DNA from: Actinomycetota bacterium
GTDB taxonomy: Bacteria; Actinomycetota; Geothermincolia; Geothermincolales; RBG-13-55-18
DNA length: 64,000 bases
Assembly: GCA_028697145.1 (NCBI GenBank)
Contig: JAQVFR010000005.1
Span: forward strand, 34,477 to 98,476
Direction: 5' to 3'
Shown here: in pieces, positions 45,842 through 54,843 of the stretch
Layout: each line of letters begins with the position of its first letter
How positions within the stretch are numbered: position 1 is the stretch's first letter
Notes under the pieces: generated by a model
The model's input: only the letters and a program-made list of their open reading frames with translations
What the model was told of the DNA's origin: nothing
The model's database searches: none
Program-made: the position numbers and the translations under genes

Positions 45842-46264
45842 ATGAGCGCACGCAAGAGGTTCTTTCTCCTCCTCGGGAGCTTGTACCGGCTCTTCTGCCG
45901 CGTGCCGCTCGTCGGGGAACCAGCGGCCAGGATTATCGCCAGTGCACTGGGTTTCGCGGGCGGCCACGTACCCGGCGGGATGAAATGGCGGGGTTCCATG
46001 GCGGCGCTGAGGCAGGACCTGGAGAAGGTCTTCGCCAGGACGGGCATAGACTTCGAGAGGCTCGACCATGACGAGGAGGGCATCGAGCTGGTCCTGCCCT
46101 CCTGCCCTTACGGCTTCCGCCGCCCCGAAGACGCGGCGGCCTGCGACGCCGCCATGGACATGGACCGCACCATGTTCCGCTACTGCGGCTGCGACCTTTC
46201 CATCGAGACCCGCTTACCCTACGGCGACCCGGTCTGCAGGGTAGTGATAAGAAAGAAGGCCTGA
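45842..46264 (+). CDS. Small cysteine-rich protein, possibly V4R/ATC-hydrolase-like
   Basis: 140 residues. The N-terminal 30 residues are hydrophobic and basic (FFLLLGSLYRLFCRVPLVG), then a domain with LVLPSCPYGFRRPED near 86 and ACDAAMDMDRTMFRYCGCDLSIETRLPYGDPVCRVVI, in which cysteines, the acidic-methionine run and the GDP.C ending resemble small-molecule-binding V4R or L-2-amino-thiazoline-4-carboxylic acid hydrolase domains as I recall them. That assignment is uncertain. It begins 28 bases after E2 with a GGAGG leader and could be the last gene of that operon. Such domains often sit beside ferredoxins and CoA ligases. Confidence 0.6.
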   Translation: MSARKRFFLLLGSLYRLFCRVPLVGEPAARIIASALGFAGGHVPGGMKWRGSMAALRQDLEKVFARTGIDFERLDHDEEGIELVLPSCPYGFRRPEDAAACDAAMDMDRTMFRYCGCDLSIETRLPYGDPVCRVVIRKKA

Positions 46265-46658
46265 GAGACTCCCGTTCCGAGACCAGCGTCAAGGATGCGA
46301 GGTTATGCCGAAAGAAGATAGGAGCATCCTGATGTCGATCGGTCTTTTTCCCGGCGGGAGACGTCTCAGGTCTAATCCGTGATCCAAACCTGTCACCCCT
46401 GATGATAGCCGCTATTCTTGACATAATATGGTAGCATTGCTGAGGGTTGGTCAGCTTTAGATACCCCGCCATAAGCGTATTCTCTTAAGTAGGGTTATTA
46501 GCGCAATTCGAACCGCATGCGCTATTGCCGCGAGTACTTCCAGGGCTGCAAATACGTACATGGCTGTCCTTTCGCATGCCTGATAATCCTCCCGGGAATG
46601 GCTGTGGGCGGAGGGGGAGCCGCCTCGCGGCGGTTTGCTGAAGGAAGGAGGATGCGTC
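46265..46658. other. Long gene-free stretch
   Basis: 394 bases between the cysteine-rich protein and the ferredoxin-family fragment. It contains TTGACA at 46418-46423 and the AT-rich TAATAT next to it, but no -10 box at proper distance, and an inverted repeat AGCGCA/TGCGCT at 46500-46523. I see no RNA gene. Confidence 0.4.
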
Positions 46659-47006
46659 ATGGCCGAGGTTATCGAAGGAGCTGACCTGTATACCAGGCTG
46701 CGCGAGTTCCTGGACAGGCTGCCGGGTGGCTTCCCGGCAACCGATACGGGCGTTGAGGTGAAAATCCTCAAGAAGTTGTTCACGCCCGCTGATGCGGCTA
46801 TGGCCTTGTGTCTTACGCCCAAGCTGGAGGCGGTAGAGACCATAGCTGGACGCTGCGGGCTGGAGGCCTCGGAGGCGGAGGAGAGGCTCGAATCCATGTA
46901 CGCCAAGGGACTCATCATGAGGACCAGGGAAGGCGATAAAAGCTATAGGCAAAGATCGACACTCAGGCCGCCGTCACCGCTGTCCCAGCGTCCTCTCGAT
47001 GGATGA
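46659..47006 (+). pseudogene. Truncated copy of the winged-helix N-terminus of the CxCCxCCC ferredoxin family
   Basis: About 115 residues from ATG 46659 (GGAGG seven bases before). The first 96 residues align throughout with the N-terminal domain of the protein at 60013: LREFLDRLPGGFPATDTGVE against LRDFLDRLPGGFPSTDSGVE, and ILKKLFTPADAAM against ILRKLFAPEDAEM. Similarity ends at SYRQ, where the intact copy continues into QAEQFAVGFYE. Here a short unrelated tail runs to a stop overlapping the convergent purC end by 33 bases. The ferredoxin half is therefore gone. It could still be a small helix-turn-helix protein, but the abrupt break at a shared boundary favours a remnant left by recombination. 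Confidence 0.75.
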
Positions 47007-48002
47007 CAGGACCTCGGCCAGGGGAGGGACGTCGAACCACTGCCGTCGAGCCAGCTCGTTGGCGTAGGCCTGGTAGAGCTGCGATATCGCCCTAGCCAGT
47101 TGCGGGGGCAGTGGTTCGGGTGAGGACTTGACCAGGGATTTCCAGTCGACCAAGCCCTTCTTCTTGGCCTCCTCTGTGTCCCGGTGCCAGTCCGTCCCGC
47201 GGTAATGTATGCGGGCTATCTCCTTGCTGACCGGGAGCCCCCTGTAGGAGAAGCGGCATTCGTCCAGCGTCCCCAGGGCATCGACTAACACCAGGTCCCT
47301 TCCCCCGTCGAAGCCGAACTCGACCTTTCCGTCCTCGTTGGAGAGCCCCAGCCTGCCCGCTTCCCCGCTGATCATGTCGTCGATGAGGAGGACGATCCTC
47401 TGCATCTCCTCTATCTCGCCTTTGTCCATGCCGCTGATCCTGCGAGCTTCCTCCCAGTCGATGTACCTGTCGCTCGACTCCAGCTTGGTGGAGACGTCGA
47501 GCATGGGCCGCTCCAGCAACTGGCCCGGCTCGGGCATCCCGTCCAGGCCGATGTCGGCGGGCTTGAGGCTGCCGTCTTCGAGGCGCTTGAACACAGACGA
47601 GCCTGCCGGCAAAGAGTTGCGGTACATCACCTCCAGGGGGATGAGAAAGTTCCCCCTCTCCGCCGTGAAAACGGAGTAGTCGTAGTCATCACCCTGCACC
47701 GCGGGTTCTATCACCCTCACCAGCCCGACCTCCATGGTGTCCCCGGGCTCCCTCAGCTCACTCGTTTTTTTGGCGATGCCATCCTCCACGATCCCGGCAT
47801 AATGCGTCTTTATCCCTTTCTCCTCCAGCCCCTCGAAGAAGAACGCGGAGGCCATGCAGATGGCCTTGCCCTTGCCCTCGATGTGGTCGGGCATCTCGCC
47901 CCAGTCGAACACCGAGTAGCGGTCGGAATAGACGAACCGGCCCAGGCCGGCCTCGGCACCCCGCGGCTCTCTTATGACCGTCAAGTCCTTCACGCTGCCC
48001 AT
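46974..48002 (-). CDS. purC: Phosphoribosylaminoimidazole-succinocarboxamide synthase
   Basis: 342 residues from the ATG at 48002, which has GGGAGG nine bases upstream; 19 further in-frame residues look non-coding. SAICAR synthetase joins CAIR with aspartate in purine synthesis. Family phrases: VYSDRYSVFDWGEMPD near 24, the glycine-rich AICMASAFFFEGL near 45, the second ATP-binding loop and EFGFDGGRDLVLVDALGTLDECRF near 225. It is longer than the 240-residue bacterial form because of inserted segments, as in the archaeal or fused versions. No other purine genes are here. The 3' end overlaps the ferredoxin fragment by 33 bases. Confidence 0.88.
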   Translation of the reverse strand: MGSVKDLTVIREPRGAEAGLGRFVYSDRYSVFDWGEMPDHIEGKGKAICMASAFFFEGLEEKGIKTHYAGIVEDGIAKKTSELREPGDTMEVGLVRVIEPAVQGDDYDYSVFTAERGNFLIPLEVMYRNSLPAGSSVFKRLEDGSLKPADIGLDGMPEPGQLLERPMLDVSTKLESSDRYIDWEEARRISGMDKGEIEEMQRIVLLIDDMISGEAGRLGLSNEDGKVEFGFDGGRDLVLVDALGTLDECRFSYRGLPVSKEIARIHYRGTDWHRDTEEAKKKGLVDWKSLVKSSPEPLPPQLARAISQLYQAYANELARRQWFDVPPLAEVLSSIERTLGQR

Positions 48003-48170
48003 GGCGGTCGACCTCCCTCGCATCTCCTTACCCGATATGACCGGGAACGGGATGATCATCGTTCCCCTAAGCTATCAGAAAGAAGGCGGGATGGGTACCC
48101 GCCGCGGAGCGCTTTCACGCGCCCAGTCGCCCAGCTTGATGGGTATCTGCCGCATGGCTTTTCTGCCCGT

Positions 48171-49352
48171 TCAGTCGTCCATGAAGAGCGTGTGCCTGGC
48201 GAGCTGGATGGTCTCCAGGTTCCCGGTGTACTTGCCCTCCGCGTCGGAGATCTTGACCGCGTCCACCCAGCGGTCCGAGTCCTTGAAGGGCTGGCACTCC
48301 ACCATCTTGATCACCATGTTCAACGGCTTGACCCCCACGTCGTTGGTGAGGAAGGTGCCGATGCCGTAGCTATCCTTTACCCGTCCCGCGCACGCCTCGT
48401 GGATGGACTTGGCCAGCTCCAGGTCGAGGGAGTCCGAGAAGACGATGCTCCTGCTCGCGGGATCGATGCCCAGCTTCTCGTAGTGCGCGATGGCGCTCTC
48501 CAGGAAGGCGAAGGGGTCGCCGGAGTCCTGCCTGATGCCGTCGAATACCTTGGCGAAATAGGTGTCGAAGGCGAAGAAGAAGTTCTCCGTTCCGAAGGTG
48601 TCGGTGAGGGCTATCCCCAGGTCTCCCTTGTAGACCTCCAGCCATCTCTCCAGGGCTATCTGGTTGGCCACGCGGAAGCCGTACTTGGCTGAGTGGAACT
48701 GGAACCATTCGTGCGCCTGGGTCCCGATGGGGGTGAGGTCGTAGACGTGGGCGAGGTGCACGTTGCTCGTCCCCAGCAGGTACTCGCCCGCCTGCATGAG
48801 GTCGGGTATGAGCATGCGGTGGTTACGGTACGAGAAGCGTCTGCGGGTGCCGAAATCCACGAAACGGATGCCGTTCTCCGCGAAGAAAAGCGCCTTCTCC
48901 CGGTTCAGCTCGTGGACCTTCTCCTCCGGGTAGGCATTTTCTTTCTCCCCCGTCATCTCGAAATAAAGCTCGCTGATGAGGGCCATGAGGGGGACCTCCC
49001 ACAGGATGGATGTGTACCAGTAACCCTCGACGGTTATGGACAGCTCGCCGCCTTCCTGCGCGATGCTCACCTCGTCGGGGTCGAAGCGGTACGACTCGAG
49101 CAGGTCGAGATATACGGGATGGAAGTAGCGGCACTTCCCGGCCAGCCACGCCTTCTCGTCCGCGCCGAGACGCAGCTTCTTCATGGTCTTTACGTACCTG
49201 AAGAGCTCTTTGCCGAAGCCGCGTGGAAAAGGGGTCCCGCCGCGGTTGATGAAGCTGTAGCGCGCCTTTGCCCGCGGGTAGTACTGGCAGACCGCCTGCT
49301 GCATGGTCAGCTTGTAGAGGTCCGTGTCGAGTATACCTTGAGGCCCGTCCAT
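48171..49352 (-). CDS. pncB: Nicotinate phosphoribosyltransferase
   Basis: 393 residues. The start MDGPQGILDTDLYKLTMQQAV matches the family and lies behind GGGGGGAGAG. RGGTPFPRGFGKEL near 38, FVDFGTRRRFSYRNH near 165 and the substrate-handling ALTDTFGTENFFF near 247 follow, then DSGDPFAFLE near 281. It makes nicotinate mononucleotide from nicotinate and PRPP in NAD salvage, with ATP hydrolysis. It is followed on the same strand by purC 168 bases further on, a plausible PRPP-linked pairing, but not clearly one operon. No missing residue noticed. Confidence 0.95.
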   Translation of the reverse strand: MDGPQGILDTDLYKLTMQQAVCQYYPRAKARYSFINRGGTPFPRGFGKELFRYVKTMKKLRLGADEKAWLAGKCRYFHPVYLDLLESYRFDPDEVSIAQEGGELSITVEGYWYTSILWEVPLMALISELYFEMTGEKENAYPEEKVHELNREKALFFAENGIRFVDFGTRRRFSYRNHRMLIPDLMQAGEYLLGTSNVHLAHVYDLTPIGTQAHEWFQFHSAKYGFRVANQIALERWLEVYKGDLGIALTDTFGTENFFFAFDTYFAKVFDGIRQDSGDPFAFLESAIAHYEKLGIDPASRSIVFSDSLDLELAKSIHEACAGRVKDSYGIGTFLTNDVGVKPLNMVIKMVECQPFKDSDRWVDAVKISDAEGKYTGNLETIQLARHTLFMDD

Positions 49353-49418
49353 CTCTCCCCCCTTTATGCGGTATCACCGTTGACAATATATTATCACCAC
49401 CCCCTGCATGAGAGTCAC

Positions 49419-49482
49419 AGGCATTGGGGTCAAGCCCCGCCCCGTGCCTGAGGCATTGGGGTCAAGCCTCGCCCCGTGCCTG
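49419..49482 (+). repeat. REP-like element, tandem pair
   Basis: Two head-to-tail copies of a 32-base unit (49419-49450, 49451-49482) that starts AGGCATTGGGGTCAAGCC and ends CCCCGTGCCTG. The two units differ at one base. The pair sits in the gene-free stretch between pncB and the SDR. Confidence 0.9.
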
Positions 49483-49508
49483 AGCCTCGGCTTCTTCATC
49501 AACTGGTT

Positions 49509-49543
49509 TGTAAAAGGCAGGTATCGGATATATCCTTTTTACA
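49509..49543. promoter_or_regulatory. Inverted repeat upstream of SDR gene
   Basis: TGTAAAAGG at 49509-49517 and CCTTTTTACA at 49534-49543 are mirror arms apart from one extra T, with a 16-base centre. It lies 55 bases upstream of the SDR start and could bind a TetR-like or similar repressor. Confidence 0.45.
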
Positions 49544-49597
49544 GTCTCGGTAGGCTAACCTGATGGATTGCCGTCTTTTACATGCGGGAGGCGAAAG

Positions 49598-50446
49598 ATG
49601 CGATTCGACTACGAAAAGACAGCCGTGGTGACGGGCGCCGCGAAGGGCATAGGCCGCGAGATATGCCTGGCGCTCGCGAGGGATGGCTGGAAACTGGGCA
49701 TCGTGGACATAGACCTCGATGCGGCGGAGGAAACCAGGGGACTGATCGAAAAGGCGGGGGGCACGGGAGAGGTCTTCCGCTGCGACGTCGCCAACCCGGA
49801 GGAGGTTGCGGCTTGCGCCGAGCACTTCTTCGCTGCTTGGGGTAAGGTGGGTTTACTTGTCAACAACGCCGGCATCATGGTCGCGGGATGTGTAGAAGAC
49901 GTCAGCGTGGAGGACTGGCGGAGGATAGTGGACGTCAACCTCATGGGTGTCATCTACGGGTGCCGGGCTTACGTGCCCGGGATGAAGCGGCAGGGCGGCG
50001 GGCATATCGTCAACGTCGCCTCCATGGCCGGGATGATCACCCTGTTCGAGCAGGCGCCCTACAACACCACCAAGGCGGCGATCATAGGCTTGTCCGAGAC
50101 GCTGAGGATGGAGCTCTCGCCCCACAACATAAGGGTCACCGTCGCCTGCCCCCTGTGCCTCAACACCAATCTCTTGGAGACGGCCAGGATCAATAGCGAT
50201 TTCATAGCGGAGTTCTATCGCACCTCCTTCACCCAGGCCAGGATGAGCGCCGCCGCCATCGCAGGCTGCATCCTCAGGGCGGTGGAGAAGAACAAATTCT
50301 ACGAGATGCCCCAGCCTTTTGCCAAGTTGCTGTGGGTGAACAAGCGCCTGACCCCGGCGCAGTTCCTCGACATCTTCTCGTTACTGAACCGCCGGGGTCT
50401 GGGCAAGCCCGTGGCCATGTGGCTGGCGCGGCACGGGCTTGCCTGA
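49598..50446 (+). CDS. Short-chain dehydrogenase/reductase (paralogue 1)
   Basis: 282 residues from the ATG at 49598 (GGGAGG seven bases before). GAAKGIGRE near 14, NVASMAG near 141 and the catalytic tyrosine and lysine in APYNTTKAA near 153-157. Closely related to the minus-strand SDR at 55264, with shared phrases such as YGC, GGGHIVNVAS, APYNTTKAA and VTVACP, so they are paralogues. The cluster also includes a third SDR and three CoA ligases, which suggests a pathway for hydroxy- or keto-acyl intermediates. C-terminal helices (LLWVNKRLTPAQFL) resemble those of membrane-associated SDR members. No ketoreductase substrate can be assigned. Confidence 0.88.
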   Translation: MRFDYEKTAVVTGAAKGIGREICLALARDGWKLGIVDIDLDAAEETRGLIEKAGGTGEVFRCDVANPEEVAACAEHFFAAWGKVGLLVNNAGIMVAGCVEDVSVEDWRRIVDVNLMGVIYGCRAYVPGMKRQGGGHIVNVASMAGMITLFEQAPYNTTKAAIIGLSETLRMELSPHNIRVTVACPLCLNTNLLETARINSDFIAEFYRTSFTQARMSAAAIAGCILRAVEKNKFYEMPQPFAKLLWVNKRLTPAQFLDIFSLLNRRGLGKPVAMWLARHGLA

Positions 50447-50472
50447 GTTGATAGTCCCGAGGGGAGGAACGC

Positions 50473-51303
50473 ATGAAGATCAAGGATTTCGAGGGCAAGA
50501 ACGTCTATGTCGTGGGCGGCTCCAGCGGTATTGGCCTGTCCGCGGCGGAGATACTGGCGCAGAGGGGCTCCAACGTCATCCTCTTCGCCCGCGGCAGGGA
50601 GCGCCTGGAGGAGGCGCTGGAGAAGGTCACCGCCAGGAGAAAGAATGAGAGCCAGCGCTTCACCTTCAAGCAGCTGGATATCAGCGATCACGAAGAGGTC
50701 GAAAAGGTCATGGCCGAGGCCGTCGAGGGATTCGGCCCCCCGGACATCCTCATCAACTCCGCGGGAAGGGCGCTTCCCGATTACTTCGAGAACATCAGCT
50801 ACGAGCAGCTGGACGAGTCGATGAAGCTCCATCTCTACGGCAACTGGAACACCATCAAGGCCCTTCTGCCCCACCTGAAGCAGCGCCGGGGATACATCAC
50901 TAACGTATGTTCTGTCGTTGGTTTCGTGGGTCCCTTCGGGTATACGGACTACGCCGCCTCCAAGTTCGCCCTCATGGGCCTGACCGAGGCCCTGAGGAGC
51001 GAGCTGAAGCCTTGCGGCGTCGGGGTCTCCATCCTCTGCCCCCCAGACACGGACACTCCCGGCTTCGAGGTGGAGAACCGCAATAAACCCCCGGAGACGG
51101 CGGCCGTGAGCGAGGGCGGCGGCCTCATGCGGCCCGAGCGGGTCGCACAGGCCCTGATAAAGGGGATGGAGAAGGGCAAGTTCGTCATCACGCCCGGCTC
51201 CGCGAAGATGATCTACGTGCTCAAGAGACATTTCCCCTGGCTGGTGGACTACGTCATGGACCGCGAGATCAGGAAGCTCCGGAAGGGAAAGGCCGCGAGC
51301 TGA
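50473..51303 (+). CDS. Short-chain dehydrogenase/reductase, 3-ketosphinganine-reductase-like
   Basis: 276 residues. NAD(P) loop GGSSGIGLSAAE near 15, serine of VCSVVGFVG near 145, then TDYAASKFALMGL with tyrosine and lysine near 158-162. The C-terminal segment KMIYVLKRHFPWLVDYVMDREIRKL looks like the membrane-facing tail of KDSR-type SDRs, which reduce long-chain 3-keto lipids. GGGGAGG lies eight bases before the ATG, 26 bases after the first SDR, so they are likely co-transcribed. With acyl-CoA ligases behind, a lipid or hydrophobic acid pathway is plausible. Confidence 0.85.
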   Translation: MKIKDFEGKNVYVVGGSSGIGLSAAEILAQRGSNVILFARGRERLEEALEKVTARRKNESQRFTFKQLDISDHEEVEKVMAEAVEGFGPPDILINSAGRALPDYFENISYEQLDESMKLHLYGNWNTIKALLPHLKQRRGYITNVCSVVGFVGPFGYTDYAASKFALMGLTEALRSELKPCGVGVSILCPPDTDTPGFEVENRNKPPETAAVSEGGGLMRPERVAQALIKGMEKGKFVITPGSAKMIYVLKRHFPWLVDYVMDREIRKLRKGKAAS

Positions 51304-51563
51304 GACGCTTTCACCACGAACGGGGGTATCGTGCCGGCGATGAGGTAATGCCGGCGATGACAGTGTGAGGGGTATCTCCGCGAACCTGTTTCCGCTACCT
51401 GGATGAAATGCCCGGGCGAAATTTTTGACTTGCATAAAGCAAGAAGATTGTTTCAGGATAAAAATACAATCCAGCAGAAACTGCAGCTGTTCATACTTCT
51501 CAACATAGACATACAGGCGCATCGCACCTCGTTCGCAGCACTCGTATTTCCGGGAGGGGAACC

Positions 51564-53294
51564 ATGGAAAAGAACTTCAAGCGTTGGCCGGCAGGCGTCG
51601 CCAGGAACCTCGACTACCCCGAGGTCCCGGTCTTCCAGATCCTGCGGTCGGCAGCCCTGCAGTGGCCGGAGCGCAACGCCATCGTCTTCGGCGGCATGGA
51701 GGTGACATACAGGGAGCTGGACCTCCTCTCCGACCGCTTCGCCTCCGCCCTGTCCGGCCTGGGAGTGGCGAAGGGAGACAGAGTCGCGCTCCATCTCGTT
51801 AACTCGCCACAGTTCGCCATAGCCTACTACGGGCTGCTCAAGGCGGGGGCGGTCTTCGTTCCCGTGAGCCCCCTGCTCTCCGAGCGCGAACTGGTATTCC
51901 AGCTCAACGATTCCGGATCGGAGACGTTCATAGGGCTGGACCTCTTCTGGGCCGCCTCCAGCAGGGTCCTGCCGGAGACAGGGGTCAAGAGGACGATCGA
52001 GGTCAGCCTGGCCGACTGCTATCCGCCCATCAGCGCGCCGGTCAAGGCGCTCTCCAAGGGAGTCTTCGACGAGGGAGTAATCGATTTCACTTCTCTTTTG
52101 TCCGGGCATCCCGCCGAACCCCCGGAAATCTCCCTTGACGTGAAGGAGGACCTGGCGCATATCTCCTATACCGGCGGGACCACCGGGACTCCCAAGGGGA
52201 TAATGGTCACCCATTACAACGCCCTGGTGAATTCCTGCCAGCTCTCCTACTGGTTCTCCGGCGGGCAGATCACCTACAAGGACGGGGTCATAGGCCTCGA
52301 GTTGGAGGAAGGGGACAAGGGCGAAAACCACCCCTTCCGCCGCGGCCTGGAGATGTCCCTGGTCGTGCCGCCCTGGTTCCACGCCATGGGCGCCTTCGGC
52401 TTCCTCAACATGCAGCTGATGGCGGGCAACACCCTCGTGGTCTTTCCACGTTTCGACCCCGAGGAATTCCTGCGGGCCATACCCAAGTACCGGGCGACCT
52501 GCTTCGGCGGTGCGCCGCAGCTCTTCGTGCCCATGGTGGATCATCCCCTCTACCCGGAGATCGACATGTCGGAGATCCGGCTGGTGGCATCGGGAGGCGC
52601 TCCCATCCCCTTCAACCTGATGGAGAAGCTACTGGAGAAATTTCCCGGCGTGATCTGCGAGGCTTATGGCCTCTCCGAGGCGACGGCCATCGTCTCCATA
52701 TCCCCGCCGGAGCGGGGAGCGCTCAAGGTGGGCTCGGTTGGCCTGCCGGTGGCGGACACCGAGGTGAAGATCGTCGATCCGGAGGATTACGACAGGGAGA
52801 TGGCCGCTGGAGAGGCGGGCGAGGTCTGCGTCCGCGGTCCCCAGCTCATGAAGGGATTCTGGAACAACCCCGAGGAGACGGCGGTGATGCTCAAGGAGGA
52901 CGGCTGGCTGCTCACCGGGGACATCGGCAAGTTCGACGAGGACGGATACCTCTATATCGTGGACCGCAAGAAAGACATGCTCATCTACAAGGGCTACAAT
53001 GTTTATCCGCGCGACCTGGAGGAGGTACTCAACGACCACCCCTCCGTGGCCCAGTCTGCCGTGGTGGGGAAGAAAGACGAGCGGAAGGGAGAGATACCCA
53101 TCGCCTTCGTGCAACTCATACCCGGGGCGGAGGTGACCGAGGAGGAGCTGCTGGAATACGCCAACTCCAATCTCGCCGCCTACAAGAAGATCCGGCTGCT
53201 CAAGGTGGTGGAGGCCGTACCCGCCAGTGAGGCGGGAAAGGTGCTCAGGCGGGAGCTGCGGGACCTGGCGCAGTCCATGGAGATACGGGAGTAG
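51564..53294 (+). CDS. Long-chain fatty-acid-CoA ligase-like protein (ANL family)
   Basis: 576 residues. AMP-binding motif ISYTGGTTGTPKG near 201, GGAPQLFV near 313, GLSEATAI near 361 and the C-terminal domain DGWLLTGDIGKFDEDGYLYIVDRKKDML near 460, then the catalytic lysine in AGKVLRREL near 560. The protein makes an acyl-adenylate and then an acyl-CoA. GGGAGGGG sits before the ATG. It is followed 15 bases later by a second ligase, so a dicarboxylic or paired substrate set may be activated. The gap of 260 bases ahead, containing a TTGACT-type box at about 51424, may hold the promoter. Confidence 0.92.
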   Translation: MEKNFKRWPAGVARNLDYPEVPVFQILRSAALQWPERNAIVFGGMEVTYRELDLLSDRFASALSGLGVAKGDRVALHLVNSPQFAIAYYGLLKAGAVFVPVSPLLSERELVFQLNDSGSETFIGLDLFWAASSRVLPETGVKRTIEVSLADCYPPISAPVKALSKGVFDEGVIDFTSLLSGHPAEPPEISLDVKEDLAHISYTGGTTGTPKGIMVTHYNALVNSCQLSYWFSGGQITYKDGVIGLELEEGDKGENHPFRRGLEMSLVVPPWFHAMGAFGFLNMQLMAGNTLVVFPRFDPEEFLRAIPKYRATCFGGAPQLFVPMVDHPLYPEIDMSEIRLVASGGAPIPFNLMEKLLEKFPGVICEAYGLSEATAIVSISPPERGALKVGSVGLPVADTEVKIVDPEDYDREMAAGEAGEVCVRGPQLMKGFWNNPEETAVMLKEDGWLLTGDIGKFDEDGYLYIVDRKKDMLIYKGYNVYPRDLEEVLNDHPSVAQSAVVGKKDERKGEIPIAFVQLIPGAEVTEEELLEYANSNLAAYKKIRLLKVVEAVPASEAGKVLRRELRDLAQSMEIRE

Positions 53295-53309
53295 AAGGGA
53301 GATACCGAG

Positions 53310-54836
53310 ATGAATATAGGAAACATCCCCCGCAGGAACGCCATCCAGTTCCCCGACAAGACGGCCCTGATATTCGAGGACCAGCGCTGGACCTGGAGGG
53401 AGTTCAACACCCGGATAAACAGGCTGTCCAACGCCCTGGCCGGCCTGGGGCTGAAGAAGGGAGACAAGGTTGCCATACTCACGGAGAACGTCCCCGCTAT
53501 CGTGGAAGCCAATTACGCCTGCGCCAAGCAGGGCATCATCTTTTTCCCGGTGATGTCCAGGTTGGCACCACCGGATATCCGCTACCTGGTCGACCTCTCC
53601 GATGCCTCGGTGCTCGTTTACCATCCCGCCTTCGCAGCGGTGGTGGAAGACATGAAGCCGGAGCTTCCGGAAGTAAAGGATTACATACAGATCGGTGGGG
53701 AGGTGCCCGCCGGTGTGACCGAATACGAGGATTTCCTGCAGTCGGGCAGCGAGGCGGAGCCGAAGGTGGAGGTATTACCCGACGACATATACTGCTTCCT
53801 CTGCACCGGGGGCACCACCGGAGTGTCCAAGCTGGCCATGGGCTCACACCTCAATGCCCTCAGCGCCATCTATTCCACCATAAACGCGCTGAGCATCACC
53901 CCGGAGGACGTGGGCATACAGGTGCTTCCCCTCTTCCACGTCATCCAGAACAACTGCCTGCATCCCCTGCTGGCGGCGGGGGCCACGGTGGTCCTGCAGC
54001 GCGGCTTCGACCCCGTCGCGTACATGAAGGCCATCGAGGGCGAAAAGGTCACCATGGTCATCGTGGTGCCGCCCTTCCTCTTCGGGTGGATCATGAGCGT
54101 CCCCGAGGCCATGGCCTGCGACACCACCAGCGTGAGGGCTTTCGCGACCGCCGCGGCCACCTTTCCCGAGGAGCTCAAGCAGGCGGTGCTGCAGAAGATG
54201 CCCAATGCCCATCTCTTCTATACCTATGGGCTTACCGAGTCCAGCGGCGGGAACGCCACCGTGCTCAACCACGAAAACAACTTCCGCAAGCCGGGCTCCA
54301 TCGGCGTGGTCAATCCCCTCATGGACTACCGCATCGTAAAGGATACGGGCGAGGAGGTTGCGGTGGGAGAGATCGGGGAGCTGCTACTCAAGGGGCCGGC
54401 GATCATCAAGGGATATTACAGGCGCGAGGACGAGACGGAGAAGACGTTCACCGGGGGCTGGTTGCACACCGGCGATATCGTTAAAGAGGACGAAGACGGA
54501 TTCCTCTATTTCGTCGACCGGCTCAAGGACATGATCAAGACGGGGGGAGAGAACGTCTTCGCCAAGGAAGTGGAGGACGCGCTGCTCCTTCATCCCAAGG
54601 TGGCGGAGGTGGCGGTCTTCGGCCTGCCCGATCCGCAGTGGGGGGAGAAGATCCATGCCGCCCTGGTGTTGCAGCCGGGGGAGAGCGCGAGCGAGGAGGA
54701 GATCATGGAGTTCTGCCGCGAGAACCTGCCGGGGTTCAAGCGCCCCAAGGTGGTCTTCTTCGTGGACGTGCTGCCGCGCAACCCCAGCGGCAAGGTGCTC
54801 AAACACGTATTGCGGGAGGACCTGGCGCAGGAATAA
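53310..54836 (+). CDS. AMP-dependent acyl-CoA synthetase (ANL family)
   Basis: 508 residues. LCTGGTTGVSKLA near 167, then the later YGLTESSGGNATVL near 307, GWLHTGDIVKEDEDGFLYFVDRLKDMIKTGGENV near 387 and the lysine at PSGKVLKHVLRE near 492. This is a class I adenylate-forming enzyme of the short to medium acyl-CoA group. Located immediately behind the preceding ligase with GGGAGAT upstream, so both are in one transcript. Differences in the region after the AMP loop imply a different acid from the first ligase. Its end meets a tandem REP-like pair within eight bases. Confidence 0.92.
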   Translation: MNIGNIPRRNAIQFPDKTALIFEDQRWTWREFNTRINRLSNALAGLGLKKGDKVAILTENVPAIVEANYACAKQGIIFFPVMSRLAPPDIRYLVDLSDASVLVYHPAFAAVVEDMKPELPEVKDYIQIGGEVPAGVTEYEDFLQSGSEAEPKVEVLPDDIYCFLCTGGTTGVSKLAMGSHLNALSAIYSTINALSITPEDVGIQVLPLFHVIQNNCLHPLLAAGATVVLQRGFDPVAYMKAIEGEKVTMVIVVPPFLFGWIMSVPEAMACDTTSVRAFATAAATFPEELKQAVLQKMPNAHLFYTYGLTESSGGNATVLNHENNFRKPGSIGVVNPLMDYRIVKDTGEEVAVGEIGELLLKGPAIIKGYYRREDETEKTFTGGWLHTGDIVKEDEDGFLYFVDRLKDMIKTGGENVFAKEVEDALLLHPKVAEVAVFGLPDPQWGEKIHAALVLQPGESASEEEIMEFCRENLPGFKRPKVVFFVDVLPRNPSGKVLKHVLREDLAQE

Positions 54837-54843
54837 CACCCCC

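Noticed and set aside
42927..46083. Long minus-strand frames opposite the E1 and E2 genes
   Set aside because: Overlap fully with clearly recognisable E1alpha, E1beta and E2 on the plus strand; no start signals or homology.
46418..46429. TTGACA followed by TAATAT as a promoter
   Set aside because: The hexamers are adjacent rather than about 17 bases apart, and nothing suitable lies at the right distance.
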